Below, piece after piece: positions 50,959 through 64,000 of a DNA stretch of 64,000 nucleotides. The stretch comes from Lelliottia nimipressuralis (GTDB taxonomy: Bacteria; Pseudomonadota; Gammaproteobacteria; Enterobacterales; Enterobacteriaceae): contig NZ_SDDX01000004.1 of assembly GCF_004115925.1 (NCBI RefSeq), forward strand, positions 151,812 to 215,811, given 5' to 3'. Numbering within the stretch: the first letter of the stretch is position 1; every line of letters starts with the position of its first letter. The notes under the pieces were generated by a model. It was not told where the DNA came from and searched no databases. It saw only the letters and a list, made by a program, of their open reading frames with translations. The position numbers and the translations under genes are program-made.

Positions 50959-52863
50959 TTAATCGGTTTGCAGCATCTCTTCCAGCTGTTCCTGCGCGTC
51001 GAGCCACGCCATTTCGCACTCTTCCAGGCCAGATTTGGTTTTGGCCTGCACCTGCAGGCACTCGGTCAGCTCGGCTTTGCGCGCCTGATCGTACAGACCG
51101 CTGTCGCCGAGCTTCTCTTCCACCGTGGCCAACTGGGCGTGCAGTTTTTCCATCTCTTTTTCCAGACGCGCGATCTCTTTACGCAGCGGCTGGGTTTGTG
51201 TGCGCAGTTCTGCCTCGCGACGTTTCTGGTCTTTACGCGCCTGAGCGCTGTTGGCGTTATCTTTCGCGTCATCGGCAGGCTGGTTTTCCTGCTTCTGCAC
51301 GTCCGTTAGCCACTGCTGATAATCTTCCAGATCGCCGTCGAACGGTTCGACTTTGCCATCGTGCACCAGATAGAGGTCATCGGTGGTGGAGCGGATCAGG
51401 TGCCTGTCGTGCGAAACCACAACAAGGGCGCCTTCGAATTCGATCAACGCTTCGGTCAACGCCTGACGCATATCGAGATCCAGGTGGTTAGTCGGTTCAT
51501 CGAGCAGCAGCAGGTTCGGACGTTGCCAGACGATCAGCGCCAGCACCAGACGGGCTTTTTCTCCGCCGGAGAAGCGCTCGGTGTTCTCGCTGACTTTATC
51601 GCCCTGGAAGCCGAAACCGCCGAGGTAGTCGCGCAGCTTCTGCTCCATTTCCTGAGGTGCCAGACGCGCCATGTGCTGAATCGGCGATTCGTCTGCGCGT
51701 AAAAATTCCAGCTGATGCTGGGCGAAGTAGCCCAGTTTGATGCCCTTCGCCAGCCCGATATCGCCGCTGACCGGGTCCAGTTCGCCCGCCAGCAGTTTAA
51801 TCAGTGTGGACTTACCCGCGCCGTTACGCCCGAGCAGACCGATGCGAGAACCCGGCACCAGGTTGAGCTTGATGGAGTCGAGAATAATGCGCTCGCCGTA
51901 GCCGGCGCTGACCTTCTCCATTTTCAGCAACGGGTTAGGCAGGCTTTCCGGGGCGCGGAAGCTAAAGTGGAACGGGTTATCCACATGCGCAGGGGCAATC
52001 ATCTCCATGCGCTCGAGCATCTTGATGCGGCTCTGGGCCTGTTTGGCTTTGGAGGCTTTGGCCTTAAAGCGATCAACAAAGCTTTGCAGATGGGCAACGC
52101 GCTGCTGCTGGCTTTCGTACATCGCCTGCTGCTGTGACAGGCGTGTGGCGCGCTGGCGCTCGAACGAGCTGTAGTTGCCCGTATATTCGAACATCGATTC
52201 CTGTTCGATATGAATGATTTTATCGACGACCGGATCGAGGAAGTCGCGGTCGTGGGAGATCAGGATCAGCGTGCCCTGATAGCTTTTCAGCCATTTTTCC
52301 AGCCAGATCACCGCGTCGAGATCGAGGTGGTTGGTCGGTTCATCGAGGAGCAGCAGATCCGAGCGGCAGACCAGCGCTTGCGCGAGGTTCAGGCGCATAC
52401 GCCAGCCGCCGGAGAAATCGCTCACCGGGCGCTCTAACTGCTCGTTGCTGAAGCCCAGACCGTGCAGCAGGCTGGAGGCGCGCGAGCGGATGGTCCAGGC
52501 GTCGATGGCATCGAGTTTGCCGTGAACGGTGGCGATGGCGTGGCCGTCGTTACGCTCGTTGGCGGCGTTCAGCTCGGCTTCCAGCTTGCGGTATTCGCGG
52601 TCGCCGTCAATGACATAGTCGAGCGCCGGAACGCTCAGGGCAGGGGTTTCCTGGTTAACCCAGGCCAGCTGCCAGTTTCCCGGATAGGTGAAGCTCCCTG
52701 CATCGGCGCTCATCTCGTTTTTCAGAAGCGACAGCAGAGTGGATTTGCCGCAGCCGTTTTTGCCCACCAGACCGACTTTTTGCCCAGGGTTAATGGTGGC
52801 TGTAGCGTTGTCCAGCAGGACGCGTACGCCGCGACGAATTTGTAACGAGGAGAAAACAATCAT
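50959..52863 (-). CDS. yheS: YheS, ABC-F ATPase
   Basis: Soluble ABC-F family protein with two ATPase domains and no membrane part; relatives act on the ribosome E site. It has 634 residues: Walker A GKNGCGKSTLL and GRNGAGKSTLI, signatures DFSGGWRMRL and FSGGEKARL, Walker B LLLDEPTNHLD twice, an inter-domain linker, and a charged C-terminal coiled coil (about 540-634). In E. coli yheT follows on the same strand; here mdcR does. Confidence 0.96.
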   Translation of the reverse strand: MIVFSSLQIRRGVRVLLDNATATINPGQKVGLVGKNGCGKSTLLSLLKNEMSADAGSFTYPGNWQLAWVNQETPALSVPALDYVIDGDREYRKLEAELNAANERNDGHAIATVHGKLDAIDAWTIRSRASSLLHGLGFSNEQLERPVSDFSGGWRMRLNLAQALVCRSDLLLLDEPTNHLDLDAVIWLEKWLKSYQGTLILISHDRDFLDPVVDKIIHIEQESMFEYTGNYSSFERQRATRLSQQQAMYESQQQRVAHLQSFVDRFKAKASKAKQAQSRIKMLERMEMIAPAHVDNPFHFSFRAPESLPNPLLKMEKVSAGYGERIILDSIKLNLVPGSRIGLLGRNGAGKSTLIKLLAGELDPVSGDIGLAKGIKLGYFAQHQLEFLRADESPIQHMARLAPQEMEQKLRDYLGGFGFQGDKVSENTERFSGGEKARLVLALIVWQRPNLLLLDEPTNHLDLDMRQALTEALIEFEGALVVVSHDRHLIRSTTDDLYLVHDGKVEPFDGDLEDYQQWLTDVQKQENQPADDAKDNANSAQARKDQKRREAELRTQTQPLRKEIARLEKEMEKLHAQLATVEEKLGDSGLYDQARKAELTECLQVQAKTKSGLEECEMAWLDAQEQLEEMLQTD

Positions 52864-52984
52864 AGAGCGCCGTGTGTTCCGACTATGTTAAGTTGTCATT
52901 ATAATGGAGTTAAATGTTGTACCGCGCCTGACGCGGGAGTGCCATGTTAGCCCAAAATGGCAATGATGACGACCCGGGAGGGGA

Positions 52985-53539
52985 ATGATGTCCCAGACAG
53001 CAAAAGTGCTGCTGCTGTATGCCCATCCGGAATCACAGGACTCGGTCGCTAACCGGGTTTTGCTCAAACCGGCTCGACAACTCAGCAATGTGACGGTGCA
53101 CGACCTGTACGCGCACTATCCTGATTTTTTTATTGATATCCCACACGAACAGGAACTGTTGCGTCAGCATGACGTGATTGTGTTCCAGCATCCGCTCTAT
53201 ACCTACAGCTGTCCGGCGCTGCTGAAAGAGTGGCTGGACCGGGTGTTGACCCGCGGCTTTTCAAGTGGACCAGGGGGAAACCAGCTGGCGGGAAAGTACT
53301 GGCGGAGTGTCATCACGACCGGTGAACCCGAGAGCGCTTATCGTCACGACGGGCTAAACCGCTATCCCATGAGCGATATTCTGCGCCCTTTTGAGTTGAC
53401 GGCGGCCATGTGCCGGATGCAGTGGATGAGCCCGATTGTGGTCTATTGGGCGCGCCGCCAGCCCTCAAAAGAGCTGGCGAATCATGCCAAAGCCTATGGC
53501 GACTGGCTGGCCTCACCGATTCTGACAGGAGGCCGCTGA
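52985..53539 (+). CDS. kefG: KefG, ancillary protein of KefB
   Basis: Cytoplasmic quinone-oxidoreductase-like (NQO1/flavodoxin fold) subunit required for full KefB activity. It has 184 residues with [33 protein letters not shown] and [10 protein letters not shown]. Begins MMSQ with two ATG codons (GGAGGG upstream). The stop shares one base with the kefB start. Confidence 0.96.
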   Translation: MMSQTAKVLLLYAHPESQDSVANRVLLKPARQLSNVTVHDLYAHYPDFFIDIPHEQELLRQHDVIVFQHPLYTYSCPALLKEWLDRVLTRGFSSGPGGNQLAGKYWRSVITTGEPESAYRHDGLNRYPMSDILRPFELTAAMCRMQWMSPIVVYWARRQPSKELANHAKAYGDWLASPILTGGR

Positions 53540-55344
53540 TGGAAGGTTCCGATCTGTTACTGGCAGGTGTGTTGTTCCTCTTCGCGGCGGTTGTGGCCGT
53601 GCCGCTGGCCTCCCGGCTGGGTATAGGCGCGGTGCTGGGCTATCTGCTGGCAGGTATCGCAATAGGTCCGTGGGGGCTTGGGTTTATTAGCGACGTGGAT
53701 GAAATCCTCCACTTCTCTGAGCTGGGTGTGGTCTTCCTGATGTTTATCATTGGGCTGGAGCTGAATCCGGCGAAGCTCTGGCACCTGCGGCGCTCGATTT
53801 TTGGCGTAGGCGCCGCACAGGTGCTGTTCAGCGCGGTGATCCTCGCTGGATTACTGATGTTGACCGAGTTCAAGTGGCAGGCGGCGGTGATCGGCGGGAT
53901 TGGTCTGGCGATGTCTTCGACGGCGATGGCGCTGCAGCTGATGCGCGATAAGGGGATGAATCGCAACGAGTCGGGACAGCTCGGTTTTTCCGTTTTGCTG
54001 TTTCAGGATTTAGCGGTGATCCCCGCGTTAGCGCTGGTGCCGCTGCTCGCCGGGTCTGGCGACGATCATTTCGACTGGATGAAAGTTGGCATGAAGGTGC
54101 TGGCGTTTGCAGGCATGCTGATTGGCGGGCGTTACCTGCTGCGTCCGGTGTTTCGCTTTATTGCGGCGTCTGGCGTGCGGGAAGTATTTACTGCGGCGAC
54201 GCTGCTGCTGGTGTTGGGTTCCGCGCTGTTTATGGATGCGCTGGGGCTGTCGATGGCGCTGGGGACGTTTATCGCGGGCGTTCTGCTTGCCGAGAGTGAA
54301 TATCGTCACGAGCTGGAGATTGCCATCGATCCCTTTAAGGGGCTGCTGTTAGGGCTGTTCTTTATCTCTGTAGGCATGGCGCTCAACCTTGGCGTGCTCT
54401 ACACCCATCTGCTGTGGGTGGTGATCAGCGTCGCGGTGCTGGTGGCGGTGAAAACCGGCGTGCTTTACGCCCTGGCGCGGATTTACGGCCTCCGAAGTTC
54501 TGAGCGCATGCAGTTCGCGGGCGTGCTGAGTCAGGGGGGAGAGTTCGCATTTGTGCTCTTCTCCACAGCATCGTCCCAGCGTTTATTTCAGGATGATCAG
54601 ATGGCGCTGCTGCTGGTGACGGTCACCCTGTCGATGATGACCACGCCGCTGCTGATGAAGCTGATTGATAAATCCCTGTCGCGCCGCTTTAATCCGCCGG
54701 AAGACGAAGCGGAAACACCGTGGGTGGAAGACGATAAACCACAGGTAATTGTGGTGGGGTTTGGTCGTTTTGGGCAGGTGATTGGCCGCTTGCTGATGGC
54801 CAATGAGATGCGTATTACGGTGCTGGAGCGTGATATCAGCGCAGTAAATCTGATGCGCAAATATGGTTATAAAGTCTATTACGGCGATGCAACGCAGCTT
54901 GAGCTGCTGCGTTCGGCAGGGGCCGAGGCCGCAGAGTCGATCGTCATCACCTGTAATGAACCGGAAGATACGATGAAGCTGGTGGAGCTGTGTCAGCAGC
55001 ATTTCCCGCATCTGCATATTCTGGCGCGTGCCAGAGGGCGCGTGGAAGCCCATGAGCTGTTACAGGCGGGGGTGAAAAACTTCTCGCGTGAGACGTTTTC
55101 CAGTGCCCTTGAGCTAGGCCGTAAGACGCTGGTTTCGCTGGGTATGCATCCGCACCAGGCGCTGCGCGCCCAGCTGCATTTCCGCAGGCTTGATATGCGT
55201 ATGCTGCGCGAGTTAATGCCCGTCCATAGCGATACGGCGCAAATCTCCCGCGTGCGGGAAGCTCGCCGTGAGCTGGAAGAGATCTTCCAGCGTGAGATGC
55301 AGAAGGAACGGCGTCAGTTGGATGGCTGGGATGAATTTGAATAG
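53539..55344 (+). CDS. kefB: KefB, glutathione-gated potassium efflux antiporter
   Basis: Inner-membrane K+/H+ antiporter opened by glutathione adducts, protecting against electrophiles. It has 601 residues: about 12 TM helices (1-390, CPA2 family), then an RCK/KTN domain with the nucleotide motif [14 protein letters not shown] and a C-terminal cytoplasmic tail. The start at 53539 follows AGGAGG; a longer reading from 53410 overlaps kefG and was rejected. Confidence 0.97.
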   Translation: MEGSDLLLAGVLFLFAAVVAVPLASRLGIGAVLGYLLAGIAIGPWGLGFISDVDEILHFSELGVVFLMFIIGLELNPAKLWHLRRSIFGVGAAQVLFSAVILAGLLMLTEFKWQAAVIGGIGLAMSSTAMALQLMRDKGMNRNESGQLGFSVLLFQDLAVIPALALVPLLAGSGDDHFDWMKVGMKVLAFAGMLIGGRYLLRPVFRFIAASGVREVFTAATLLLVLGSALFMDALGLSMALGTFIAGVLLAESEYRHELEIAIDPFKGLLLGLFFISVGMALNLGVLYTHLLWVVISVAVLVAVKTGVLYALARIYGLRSSERMQFAGVLSQGGEFAFVLFSTASSQRLFQDDQMALLLVTVTLSMMTTPLLMKLIDKSLSRRFNPPEDEAETPWVEDDKPQVIVVGFGRFGQVIGRLLMANEMRITVLERDISAVNLMRKYGYKVYYGDATQLELLRSAGAEAAESIVITCNEPEDTMKLVELCQQHFPHLHILARARGRVEAHELLQAGVKNFSRETFSSALELGRKTLVSLGMHPHQALRAQLHFRRLDMRMLRELMPVHSDTAQISRVREARRELEEIFQREMQKERRQLDGWDEFE

Positions 55345-55354
55345 GGGAAAAAGT

Positions 55355-55555
55355 ATGGCAGTTCGTAAACGTTTTATTGCAGGCGCAAAATGCCCGTCCT
55401 GCCAGGCGCAAGATACCCTGGCCATGTGGCGCGAGAATAATATCGATATTGTTGAGTGTGTTAAGTGCGGGCACCAGATGCGCGAGGTGGACAAAGAGGT
55501 TCGCGAGCATGTTCGCAAAGAAGAGCAAGTGATCGGCATTTTTCATCCAGACTAG
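55355..55555 (+). CDS. yheV: YheV, small zinc-ribbon protein
   Basis: 66-residue conserved protein with two CxxC pairs, C13-x2-C16 (KCPSC) and C35-x2-C38 (CVKC), a probable zinc ribbon; function unknown. It starts 10 bases after kefB and is likely co-transcribed. Length equals E. coli YheV. Confidence 0.93.
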   Translation: MAVRKRFIAGAKCPSCQAQDTLAMWRENNIDIVECVKCGHQMREVDKEVREHVRKEEQVIGIFHPD

Positions 55556-55649
55556 CGATATGCCCTCAGATTTTTTAAGCTAAAGGGTACACGGGTGCAG
55601 ATTTCCGCTACAATCTGCGCCAGCAATTTTCCCACGCTCAGGAGATATC

Positions 55650-56261
55650 ATGAAAGTAGCAAAAGACCTGGTGGTCAGCCTGGCCTATCAGGTACGTACA
55701 GAAGACGGTGTGTTGGTTGATGAGTCTCCGGTGAGTGCGCCGCTGGACTACCTGCATGGTCACGGTTCCCTGATTTCCGGCCTGGAAAACGCGCTGGAAG
55801 GTCATGTTGTTGGCGATAAATTTGATGTTGCTGTAGGCGCGAATGACGCTTACGGCCAGTACGACGATAATCTGGTTCAGCGCGTTCCTAAAGACGTGTT
55901 CATGGGCGTTGACGAGCTGCAGGTTGGCATGCGTTTCCTGGCTGAAACTGACCAGGGTCCAGTACCTGTTGAAATCACAGAAGTTGAAGACGAGCACGTT
56001 GTGGTTGACGGTAACCACATGCTGGCTGGCCAGAACCTGAAATTCAACGTTGAAGTTATCGCGATTCGTGAAGCGACTGCTGAAGAGCTGGCTCATGGCC
56101 ACGTTCACGGTGCAAATGGTCACGACCATAATCACGACCATGATCACGACCATGACGGTTGCTGCGGTGGTCACGGCCACGATCATGACCACGGTCATGA
56201 CCACGGTCATGACCACGGCAAAGGCGGTTGTGGTGGTAACGGCGGTTGCGGCTGCCACTAA
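55650..56261 (+). CDS. slyD: SlyD, FKBP-type prolyl isomerase and metallochaperone
   Basis: Cytoplasmic prolyl isomerase/chaperone that also supplies nickel for hydrogenase maturation. It has 203 residues against 196 in E. coli. FKBP domain 1-69 and 130-150 with the insert-in-flap chaperone domain (about 70-129), then a metal-binding tail (from about 150) very rich in His, Asp, Cys and Gly, ending GGCGCH. The tail is encoded by two 12-base tandem repeat arrays (see the repeats at 56121 and 56184), which explains its greater length. Confidence 0.96.
   Translation: MKVAKDLVVSLAYQVRTEDGVLVDESPVSAPLDYLHGHGSLISGLENALEGHVVGDKFDVAVGANDAYGQYDDNLVQRVPKDVFMGVDELQVGMRFLAETDQGPVPVEITEVEDEHVVVDGNHMLAGQNLKFNVEVIAIREATAEELAHGHVHGANGHDHNHDHDHDHDGCCGGHGHDHDHGHDHGHDHGKGGCGGNGGCGCH
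56121..56156 (+). repeat. 12-base tandem repeat inside slyD (array 1)
   Basis: Three copies of CACGACCATRAY (56121-56132, 56133-56144, 56145-56156), encoding His-Asp-His-(Asn/Asp). In frame, so copy number changes would alter the tail length by four residues each. Confidence 0.85.
56184..56219 (+). repeat. 12-base tandem repeat inside slyD (array 2)
   Basis: Three copies of CATGACCACGGT (the last ends in C) at 56184-56195, 56196-56207 and 56208-56219, encoding repeated His-Asp-His-Gly. Confidence 0.85.
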
Positions 56262-56402
56262 ATCACCGGCGTCTTTCGAGCCGCAGAGGCGTTGACTGCG
56301 TTTTCCAGTCCCGGTTGTAGAGTGATCTTTGCTCTCGGGATGTTCTAACCAGTCACCTTTCTGCAGCTCGTATGACCGGTAATTTAGCAGTGTCGCAGGC
56401 AC

Positions 56403-56432
56403 AAAAAAGCGGGAAATATTCCCGCTTTTTTT
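56403..56432. terminator. Bidirectional terminator slyD/slyX
   Basis: AAAAAAGCGGGAA, short loop, TTCCCGCTTTTTTT: a 7-bp GC-rich stem with long A and T flanks, between the converging slyD and slyX. Confidence 0.9.
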
Positions 56433-56437
56433 ATGCC

Positions 56438-56656
56438 TCAATAGTGAGGTGGGGGCGTCTCTTCTGCCTGTGAGGCGATGTGTGACGACTGTGTCGCTTT
56501 CACTTTTTCCGTAAGCAGGCGCAGAAGATCGCGCAGTTTGGCCATTTCCAGTTCGTGAGCCGTCACCGTCTGGTTCAGCTCATCGATGGTCACTTCCTGA
56601 AAAGCCAGGCGGCTTTCCAGCTCGGCCAGCCGCGCTTCCAATGTCGTATTTTGCAT
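56438..56656 (-). CDS. slyX: SlyX
   Basis: 72-residue protein, almost wholly coiled coil ([20 protein letters not shown]), Pro/His-rich at the end (ETPPPHY). Widespread beside slyD in gamma-proteobacteria; function unknown. Convergent with slyD and divergent from fkpA. Confidence 0.94.
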   Translation of the reverse strand: MQNTTLEARLAELESRLAFQEVTIDELNQTVTAHELEMAKLRDLLRLLTEKVKATQSSHIASQAEETPPPHY

Positions 56657-56751
56657 GATTGACCTCTCTGTGATTTCGCACGCCAGGGGCGTTGGCGGCG
56701 GCGAATTTTACCCGAGTTTACTCCTCTGTAAAGCATCCTGCCTTAATGCAA

Positions 56752-56780
56752 GAAACTTATTTAAACAAAAATAGTCTGAA
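56752..56780 (+). promoter_or_regulatory. Sigma-E-type promoter of fkpA
   Basis: GAAACTT (56752-56758), 16-base spacer, TCTGAA (56775-56780) fits the sigma-E pattern GGAACTT-N15/17-TCTGA. fkpA is a known sigma-E target in E. coli. The start codon lies about 110 bases downstream. Confidence 0.68.
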
Positions 56781-56892
56781 AAGAAGCGAGTTTAGGGAGA
56801 GTCTGTCTGTAGATTTCTTCTTCAACGTTCTATAGTACGCTTCTCATATACGTTTAACGCTGGGGTGAGAGGCCCCGGTCCTGGAGAAATGG

Positions 56893-57714
56893 ATGAAATC
56901 ACTGTTTAAAGTAACGCTGCTGGCGACCACGATGGCCGTCGCACTGAATGCGCCGCTCTCTTTCGCTGCTGATACCGCTGCGAAGCCTGCTGCAAGCGCA
57001 GACAGTAAAGCTGCGTTCAAAAATGACGACCAGAAATCAGCCTATGCGCTGGGCGCATCTCTGGGCCGTTACATGGAAAACTCTCTCAAAGAGCAAGAGA
57101 AACTGGGCATCAAACTGGATAAAGACCAGCTGATCGCCGGGGTTCAGGATGCGTTTGCAAACAAGAGCAAACTGTCTGACCAGGAAATCGAACAGACCCT
57201 GCAGGCTTTTGAAGCTCGCGTGAAAGGCGCTGCTCAGGGCAAAATGGAACAAGACGCAAAAGACAACGAAGCGAAAGGCAAAGCCTACCGCGATACTTTT
57301 GCTAAAGAGAAGGGTGTGAAAACCTCTTCTACCGGTCTGCTGTACAAAGTAGAGAAAGCCGGTACTGGCGATGCGCCTAAAGACAGCGATACCGTAGTTG
57401 TGAACTACAAAGGTACCCTGATCGACGGTAAAGAGTTCGATAACTCTTATACCCGTGGTGAACCGCTCTCCTTCCGTCTTGACGGTGTTATCCCAGGCTG
57501 GACCGAAGGCCTGAAAAACATCAAGAAAGGCGGCAAAATTCAGCTGGTAATCCCACCGGATCTGGCTTACGGCAAAACGGGCGTTCCGGGTATTCCGGCT
57601 AACTCCACTCTGGTCTTCAATGTTGAGCTGCTGGACATCAAACCAGCACCGAAGGCAGATGCCAAACCAGATGCTGCAGCAGATGATAAAGCTGCAGACG
57701 CAGCGAAGAAGTAA
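56893..57714 (+). CDS. fkpA: FkpA, periplasmic FKBP-type isomerase/chaperone
   Basis: Periplasmic prolyl isomerase and chaperone of the sigma-E envelope stress response. It has 273 residues: signal peptide 1-25 (cleavage SFA|ADTA), N-terminal helical dimerisation/chaperone domain (about 35-130), FKBP domain (about 140-252, TVVVNYKGTLIDGKEFDNSY, VIPGWTEGL) and an Ala/Asp/Lys-rich tail. GGAG lies 8 bases upstream of the start. Confidence 0.97.
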   Translation: MKSLFKVTLLATTMAVALNAPLSFAADTAAKPAASADSKAAFKNDDQKSAYALGASLGRYMENSLKEQEKLGIKLDKDQLIAGVQDAFANKSKLSDQEIEQTLQAFEARVKGAAQGKMEQDAKDNEAKGKAYRDTFAKEKGVKTSSTGLLYKVEKAGTGDAPKDSDTVVVNYKGTLIDGKEFDNSYTRGEPLSFRLDGVIPGWTEGLKNIKKGGKIQLVIPPDLAYGKTGVPGIPANSTLVFNVELLDIKPAPKADAKPDAAADDKAADAAKK

Positions 57715-57721
57715 AACGCTG

Positions 57722-57753
57722 AAAACCGCCGCCTTTAAGGCGGCGGTTTTTTT
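57722..57753 (+). terminator. fkpA terminator
   Basis: AAAACCGCCGCC and GGCGGCGGTTTT pair around TTTAA and are followed by further T residues, 7 bases past the fkpA stop. Confidence 0.93.
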
Positions 57754-57826
57754 ATTGTGGGGCAGATATAATTAACACTGGAAAGCGTTACCTACGCTGT
57801 ATTAATTTAGTTGTCCGTGTAAATAT

Positions 57827-57868
57827 GAGCCTGCCCTGACAACCTAATGACAGGCTCCTGAAAAGGAG
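57827..57868 (+). promoter_or_regulatory. Possible two-state leader before yheO
   Basis: GAGCCTG (57827-57833) can pair with CAGGCTC (57851-57857). Alternatively CTCCT (57855-57859) can pair with AGGAG (57864-57868) around a GAAA tetraloop, hiding the yheO ribosome-binding site. The two stems share CTC 57855-57857, so they exclude each other. Function is inferred. Confidence 0.35.
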
Positions 57869-57878
57869 TGTTTTTTTC

Positions 57879-58601
57879 ATGTCCAGGTCGCTTTTAACCA
57901 ACGAAACCAGTGAACTCGATTTGCTGGATCAACGTCCTTTCGACCAGACCGACTTCGATATTCTCAAATCTTACGAAGCGGTGGTGGACGGGTTAGCGAT
58001 GCTCATTGGCTCCCACTGCGAAATCGTATTGCACTCCCTGCAAGATCTGAAATGTTCCGCCATCCGCATTGCTAATGGTGAGCACACTGGCCGCAAAATT
58101 GGATCGCCAATTACCGACCTTGCACTGCGTATGCTGCACGACATGACCGGCGCGGACAGCAGCGTCTCCAAATGTTATTTCACTCGTGCCAAAAGCGGCG
58201 TTCTGATGAAATCAGAAACGATCGCCATCCGTAACCGCGAGCACCGCGTAATCGGACTGCTGTGTATCAACATGAACCTTGATGTGCCGTTCTCTCAAAT
58301 CATGAGCACCTTTATTCCGCCTGAAACGCCGGAAGTGAACTCGTCGGTGAACTTTGCGTCTTCCGTTGAAGACCTCGTCACCCAGACGCTGGAGTTCACC
58401 ATCGAAGAGGTCAATGCCGATCGCAACGTATCGAACAACGCTAAGAACCGCCAGATCGTGCTGAACCTCTATGAAAAAGGCATTTTCGATATTAAAGATG
58501 CGATTAACCAGGTGGCAGATCGCCTGAACATTTCCAAGCACACGGTTTATCTTTACATCCGCCAGTTCAAAAGCGGTGATTTCCTGGGACAAGAGAAGTA
58601 A
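57879..58601 (+). CDS. yheO: YheO, PAS-like and HTH DNA-binding regulator
   Basis: Predicted transcription regulator of 240 residues: an N-terminal YheO/PAS-like domain (about 25-140, [25 protein letters not shown]) and a C-terminal HTH (about 195-230, [21 protein letters not shown]). Targets are unknown; it heads yheO-tusDCB, and its stop overlaps tusD by one base. AGGAG sits 10 bases before the ATG, within a possible hairpin. Confidence 0.92.
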   Translation: MSRSLLTNETSELDLLDQRPFDQTDFDILKSYEAVVDGLAMLIGSHCEIVLHSLQDLKCSAIRIANGEHTGRKIGSPITDLALRMLHDMTGADSSVSKCYFTRAKSGVLMKSETIAIRNREHRVIGLLCINMNLDVPFSQIMSTFIPPETPEVNSSVNFASSVEDLVTQTLEFTIEEVNADRNVSNNAKNRQIVLNLYEKGIFDIKDAINQVADRLNISKHTVYLYIRQFKSGDFLGQEK

Positions 58602-58987
58602 TGCGTTTTGCCATTATGGTGACAGGCCCGGCTTACGGTACTCAGCAGGCCAGTAGCGCTTTTCAGTTTGCCGAGGCGTTGTTGGCTGCCGGACATCAGC
58701 TGAGCAGTGTCTTTTTCTACCGGGAAGGGGTCTACAACGCTAACCAGCTGACCTCGCCTGCGTCGGATGAGTTTGATCTGGTACGCGGCTGGCAGAAACT
58801 TAATGAGTTACAGGGCGTCGAGCTGCACATTTGTGTCGCGGCGGCGTTGCGTCGCGGTGTGACGGATGAAGCCGAAGCCAAGCGTCTTGGCCTTGCCGGG
58901 GCGAATCTCCAGCCTGGCTTTTCCCTCAGTGGCTTAGGCGCGCTGGCTCAAGCGGCGCTGACCTGTGATCGGATGGTACAATTCTGA
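58601..58987 (+). CDS. tusD: TusD, sulfur-relay subunit
   Basis: DsrE-like subunit of the TusBCD complex that takes persulfide sulfur from TusA and hands it to TusE for 2-thiouridine in tRNA. It has 128 residues; the persulfide cysteine is C78 in [15 protein letters not shown]. Overlaps yheO and tusC by one base each. Confidence 0.97.
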   Translation: MRFAIMVTGPAYGTQQASSAFQFAEALLAAGHQLSSVFFYREGVYNANQLTSPASDEFDLVRGWQKLNELQGVELHICVAAALRRGVTDEAEAKRLGLAGANLQPGFSLSGLGALAQAALTCDRMVQF

Positions 58988-59346
58988 TGAACCGCGTTGC
59001 CTTTGTATTTACTTCTGCCCCACACGGCAGTGCAGCCGGCAGGGAAGGGCTGGATGCGCTTTTAGCAACCTCGGCTCTGACGGAAGATATCGGTGTCTTC
59101 TTTATCGGTGATGGCGTGCTCCAGCTTTTGGCCGGGCAACAGCCTCAGCAGATTTTGGCGCGTGACTATATTGCGACCTTCAAAGTTCTGCCCCTGTACG
59201 ACATCGAGACTTTCTGGGTCTGTGCGGCATCGCTAAAAGAGCGCGGGCTGGATGAAAACACCGCTATGGTGCTGGATGTGACCGTCCTCGCGCCCGAGGT
59301 GTTACGCGAACAACTCTCTCAATATCATACTGTTCTGACTTTCTGA
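58987..59346 (+). CDS. tusC: TusC, sulfur-relay subunit
   Basis: DsrF-like subunit of TusBCD, 119 residues, [26 protein letters not shown] at the N-terminus is the family hallmark. No persulfide cysteine is needed in this subunit. Starts in the tusD stop. Confidence 0.96.
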   Translation: MNRVAFVFTSAPHGSAAGREGLDALLATSALTEDIGVFFIGDGVLQLLAGQQPQQILARDYIATFKVLPLYDIETFWVCAASLKERGLDENTAMVLDVTVLAPEVLREQLSQYHTVLTF

Positions 59347-59353
59347 GGCCGTC

Positions 59354-59641
59354 ATGCTCCATACCTTAAGCCACTCTCCGTGGCAGTGCGATATCGACGG
59401 GTTGCTGAGAATGCTGGCCGACTGCGACGACCTGCTGCTGATTCAGGACGGCGTGCTGGCCGCAATTGAAGGCAGCCGCTTTGTTGAAATGCTCAATAAT
59501 GCCCCCATTACTGTCTCTGCGCTAAAGGAAGACATTGATGCACGCGGCCTTGCTGCTCAAATTTCAGCCAAAATCGACGTGGTTAGCTATACTGATTTCG
59601 TCAATCTCTCGGTAAAACACACAACTCAAATGAGTTGGTGA
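59354..59641 (+). CDS. tusB: TusB, sulfur-relay subunit
   Basis: DsrH-like subunit of TusBCD, 95 residues ([20 protein letters not shown]). It follows tusC by 7 bases and precedes the str promoter. Confidence 0.95.
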   Translation: MLHTLSHSPWQCDIDGLLRMLADCDDLLLIQDGVLAAIEGSRFVEMLNNAPITVSALKEDIDARGLAAQISAKIDVVSYTDFVNLSVKHTTQMSW

Positions 59642-59662
59642 GGTGAGATCGCTGTATATTTC

Positions 59663-59691
59663 TTGACACCTTTTCGGCGTGGCCCTAAAAT
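59663..59691 (+). promoter_or_regulatory. str operon promoter
   Basis: TTGACA (59663-59668), 17-base spacer, TAAAAT (59686-59691): a near-ideal sigma-70 promoter about 70 bases before rpsL, with a GC-rich start region (CGCGTCC) typical of stringently controlled ribosomal promoters. Confidence 0.9.
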
Positions 59692-59713
59692 TTCGCGTCC
59701 TCATATTGTATGA

Positions 59714-60706
<993 letters not shown>

Positions 60707-60730
60707 TCCCTTCGGAGTCATAGTCACCAG

Positions 60731-60756
60731 GCGGGCGCTTCAGAGAAGCCGCCCGC
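60731..60756 (+). other. Hairpin between rpsG and fusA
   Basis: GCGGGC-GCTT, loop CAGAG, AAGC-(C)-GCCCGC: a ten-pair stem with one bulged C, without a T-run, inside the operon. It may stabilise or mark processing of the mRNA. Confidence 0.6.
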
Positions 60757-60774
60757 TCTGGGTTACTTAACTGA

Positions 60775-62916
<2,142 letters not shown>

Positions 62917-62942
62917 GCCTCAGGTTTAAAAACCAAAATCCC

Positions 62943-64000
<1,058 letters not shown>

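Overview
The window is a contiguous, gene-dense stretch of an Enterobacteriaceae chromosome. Nearly every protein matches the Escherichia coli K-12 family at almost full length, and the gene order follows the E. coli feoA-to-tufA segment. The K-12 differences (no yhgE, no nirC, no frl/yhfS-Z block, an added codA-like gene, an added malonate decarboxylase locus) point to Enterobacter or a close relative rather than Escherichia; the species cannot be fixed from the sequence alone. I saw no tRNA, rRNA, insertion sequence, prophage or CRISPR array.

Layout: 1-7.5 kb holds feoA, tex/yhgF, greB, the ompR-envZ two-component system and pckA. 7.8-15.5 kb holds the hslO-hslR-yrfG stress and housekeeping group, igaA, nudE and mrcA (PBP1a). 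15.6-19 kb is hofMNOPQ, the PilMNOPQ-like DNA-uptake set. 19.2-25.7 kb is the aroK-aroB-damX-dam-rpe-gph-trpS superoperon, followed by the small lipoprotein yhfL. 26-30.5 kb is nirB-nirD-cysG (NADH nitrite reductase and siroheme synthase) behind an FNR plus NarL/NarP promoter, without nirC. 30.7-42.6 kb holds a cytosine deaminase homologue, tsgA, ppiA, the yhfG-fic antitoxin-toxin pair, pabA, argD (tandem ARG boxes), yhfK, crp, yhfA and yheT-yheU-prkB.

42.6-50.95 kb is the main accessory element: mdcABCDEFGH, convergent with the LysR-type regulator gene mdcR, lodged between yheT and yheS. Together the genes encode malonate import (MdcF), the decarboxylase complex (MdcA, C, D, E), prosthetic group synthesis and attachment (MdcB, MdcG) and malonyl loading (MdcH). 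As written, mdcG carries a one-base frameshift, so the pathway may be broken here or the sequence may contain an error. A good CRP-like site and a LysR-type palindrome lie upstream of mdcA.

51-64 kb returns to the conserved backbone: yheS, kefG-kefB-yheV, slyD, slyX, fkpA (sigma-E promoter), yheO-tusDCB and the str operon rpsL-rpsG-fusA-tufA, with tufA cut by the window end.

Points most worth a second look: the mdcG frameshift; the placement of the mdc locus and the 9-bp direct repeat at its two ends; the missing nirC; the stand-alone codA-like gene; the degenerate Fic motif; the His-rich minisatellites of slyD; and a possible two-state leader in front of yheO. I found no clearly new kind of system; these are local departures from a well-known gene order.
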